Shown: piece after piece, positions 4,860 through 5,051 of the stretch | Numbering within the stretch: position 1 is the stretch's first letter | Layout: every line of letters starts with the position of its first letter | Source: Thermoplasmata archaeon | GTDB taxonomy: Archaea; Thermoplasmatota; Thermoplasmata; Thermoplasmatales; Thermoplasmataceae | DNA length: 5,051 nucleotides | Assembly (NCBI GenBank): GCA_021826835.1 | Contig: JAKAYH010000212.1 | Location: forward strand, 1-5,051 | Reading direction: 5' to 3' | Position numbers and translations under genes: made by a program | The notes under the pieces: model-generated | Databases searched by the model: none | What the model was told of the DNA's origin: nothing | What the model saw: only the letters and a program-made list of their open reading frames with translations

Positions 4860-5051
4860 ATTCTTTACCCTTCTCTATTTCCATTAATTGAACTTTTGAG
4901 TTTGTTCTTTCTTCCGCCATCTTCTTGAAGAGGCTTGCATCTTGTTTGATCATGTCGAAGGTATTATAATGCATGGGAATAACAATTTTCGGATTAATCA
5001 TTTTAATAGCTTCTATGGCCCCATCTGGCCCCATTGTGTAATGTCCGCCTA
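4846..5051 (-). CDS. C-terminal part of a UPF0173-type metallo-beta-lactamase-fold hydrolase (5' truncated)
   Basis: The frame stays open to the window edge, giving 67 visible residues, roughly the last third of a protein that is usually about 220-230 residues. It begins GGHYTMGP, continues with an INPKIVIPMHYNTF segment, and ends EIEKGKEFDFK. This matches the C-terminal signature of UPF0173 metal-dependent hydrolases (GGHxTMGxxxA then IPMHYxTF), in which the His of MHY is a metal ligand. The N-terminal HxHxDH motif is outside the window. The physiological substrate of this family is not established. The ATG at 5034 lies inside the conserved motif, so it is not the start. The gene ends in TAG and overlaps the methyltransferase start by 14 nt; the two are probably co-transcribed from a promoter beyond the window. 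Confidence 0.85.
   Translation of the reverse strand, partial: GGHYTMGPDGAIEAIKMINPKIVIPMHYNTFDMIKQDASLFKKMAEERTNSKVQLMEIEKGKEFDFK

Overview
The window looks like chromosomal DNA of an archaeon. It carries an Orc1/Cdc6 replication initiator, an AlaX-type stand-alone alanyl-tRNA editing homologue and a UPF0173-type metallohydrolase. The DNA is AT-rich, with much use of AGA/ATA codons, GTG and TTG starts, and TATA-box promoters placed so close to start codons that leaderless transcripts are likely. A folate-type FolC ligase in an archaeon, together with a probably secreted protein rich in N-glycosylation sequons, points towards the Thermoplasmata (Thermoplasma/Ferroplasma/Cuniculiplasma relatives). 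That placement is an inference, not something the sequence proves.

Layout. Bases 1-491 (+) hold the 3' end of an unrecognised, probably extracytoplasmic protein. It converges on an alaX-like gene (504-1217, -) across 12 bp. A 276-bp divergent intergenic region (1218-1493) follows. It contains a good alaX promoter, a 10-bp inverted repeat next to that promoter, and three short palindromes on the folC side. folC (1494-2783, +) is followed by a 163-bp spacer with a T-tract, a tandem 7-bp repeat and candidate promoters, and then by orc1/cdc6 (2947-4239, +). The right end is a minus-strand pair. The 3' part of a UPF0173-type metallo-beta-lactamase-fold hydrolase (4846 to the window edge) overlaps by 14 nt the start of a class I SAM-dependent methyltransferase (4236-4859). 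The stop codon of the methyltransferase overlaps that of cdc6 tail to tail.

How the genes fit together. These are mostly compactly packed housekeeping genes rather than one system. folC serves one-carbon cofactor metabolism, cdc6 serves replication initiation, and alaX belongs to translation quality control. The hydrolase/methyltransferase overlap suggests co-expression, but their substrates are unknown. I see no mobile element, CRISPR array, tRNA or rRNA.

The most unusual observation is that the AlaX-like protein has lost three of the four residues that normally bind the catalytic zinc (both His of HxxxH are Arg, and Cys is Asp), while the rest of the editing domain is well kept. I did not find a convincing new multi-gene system here.
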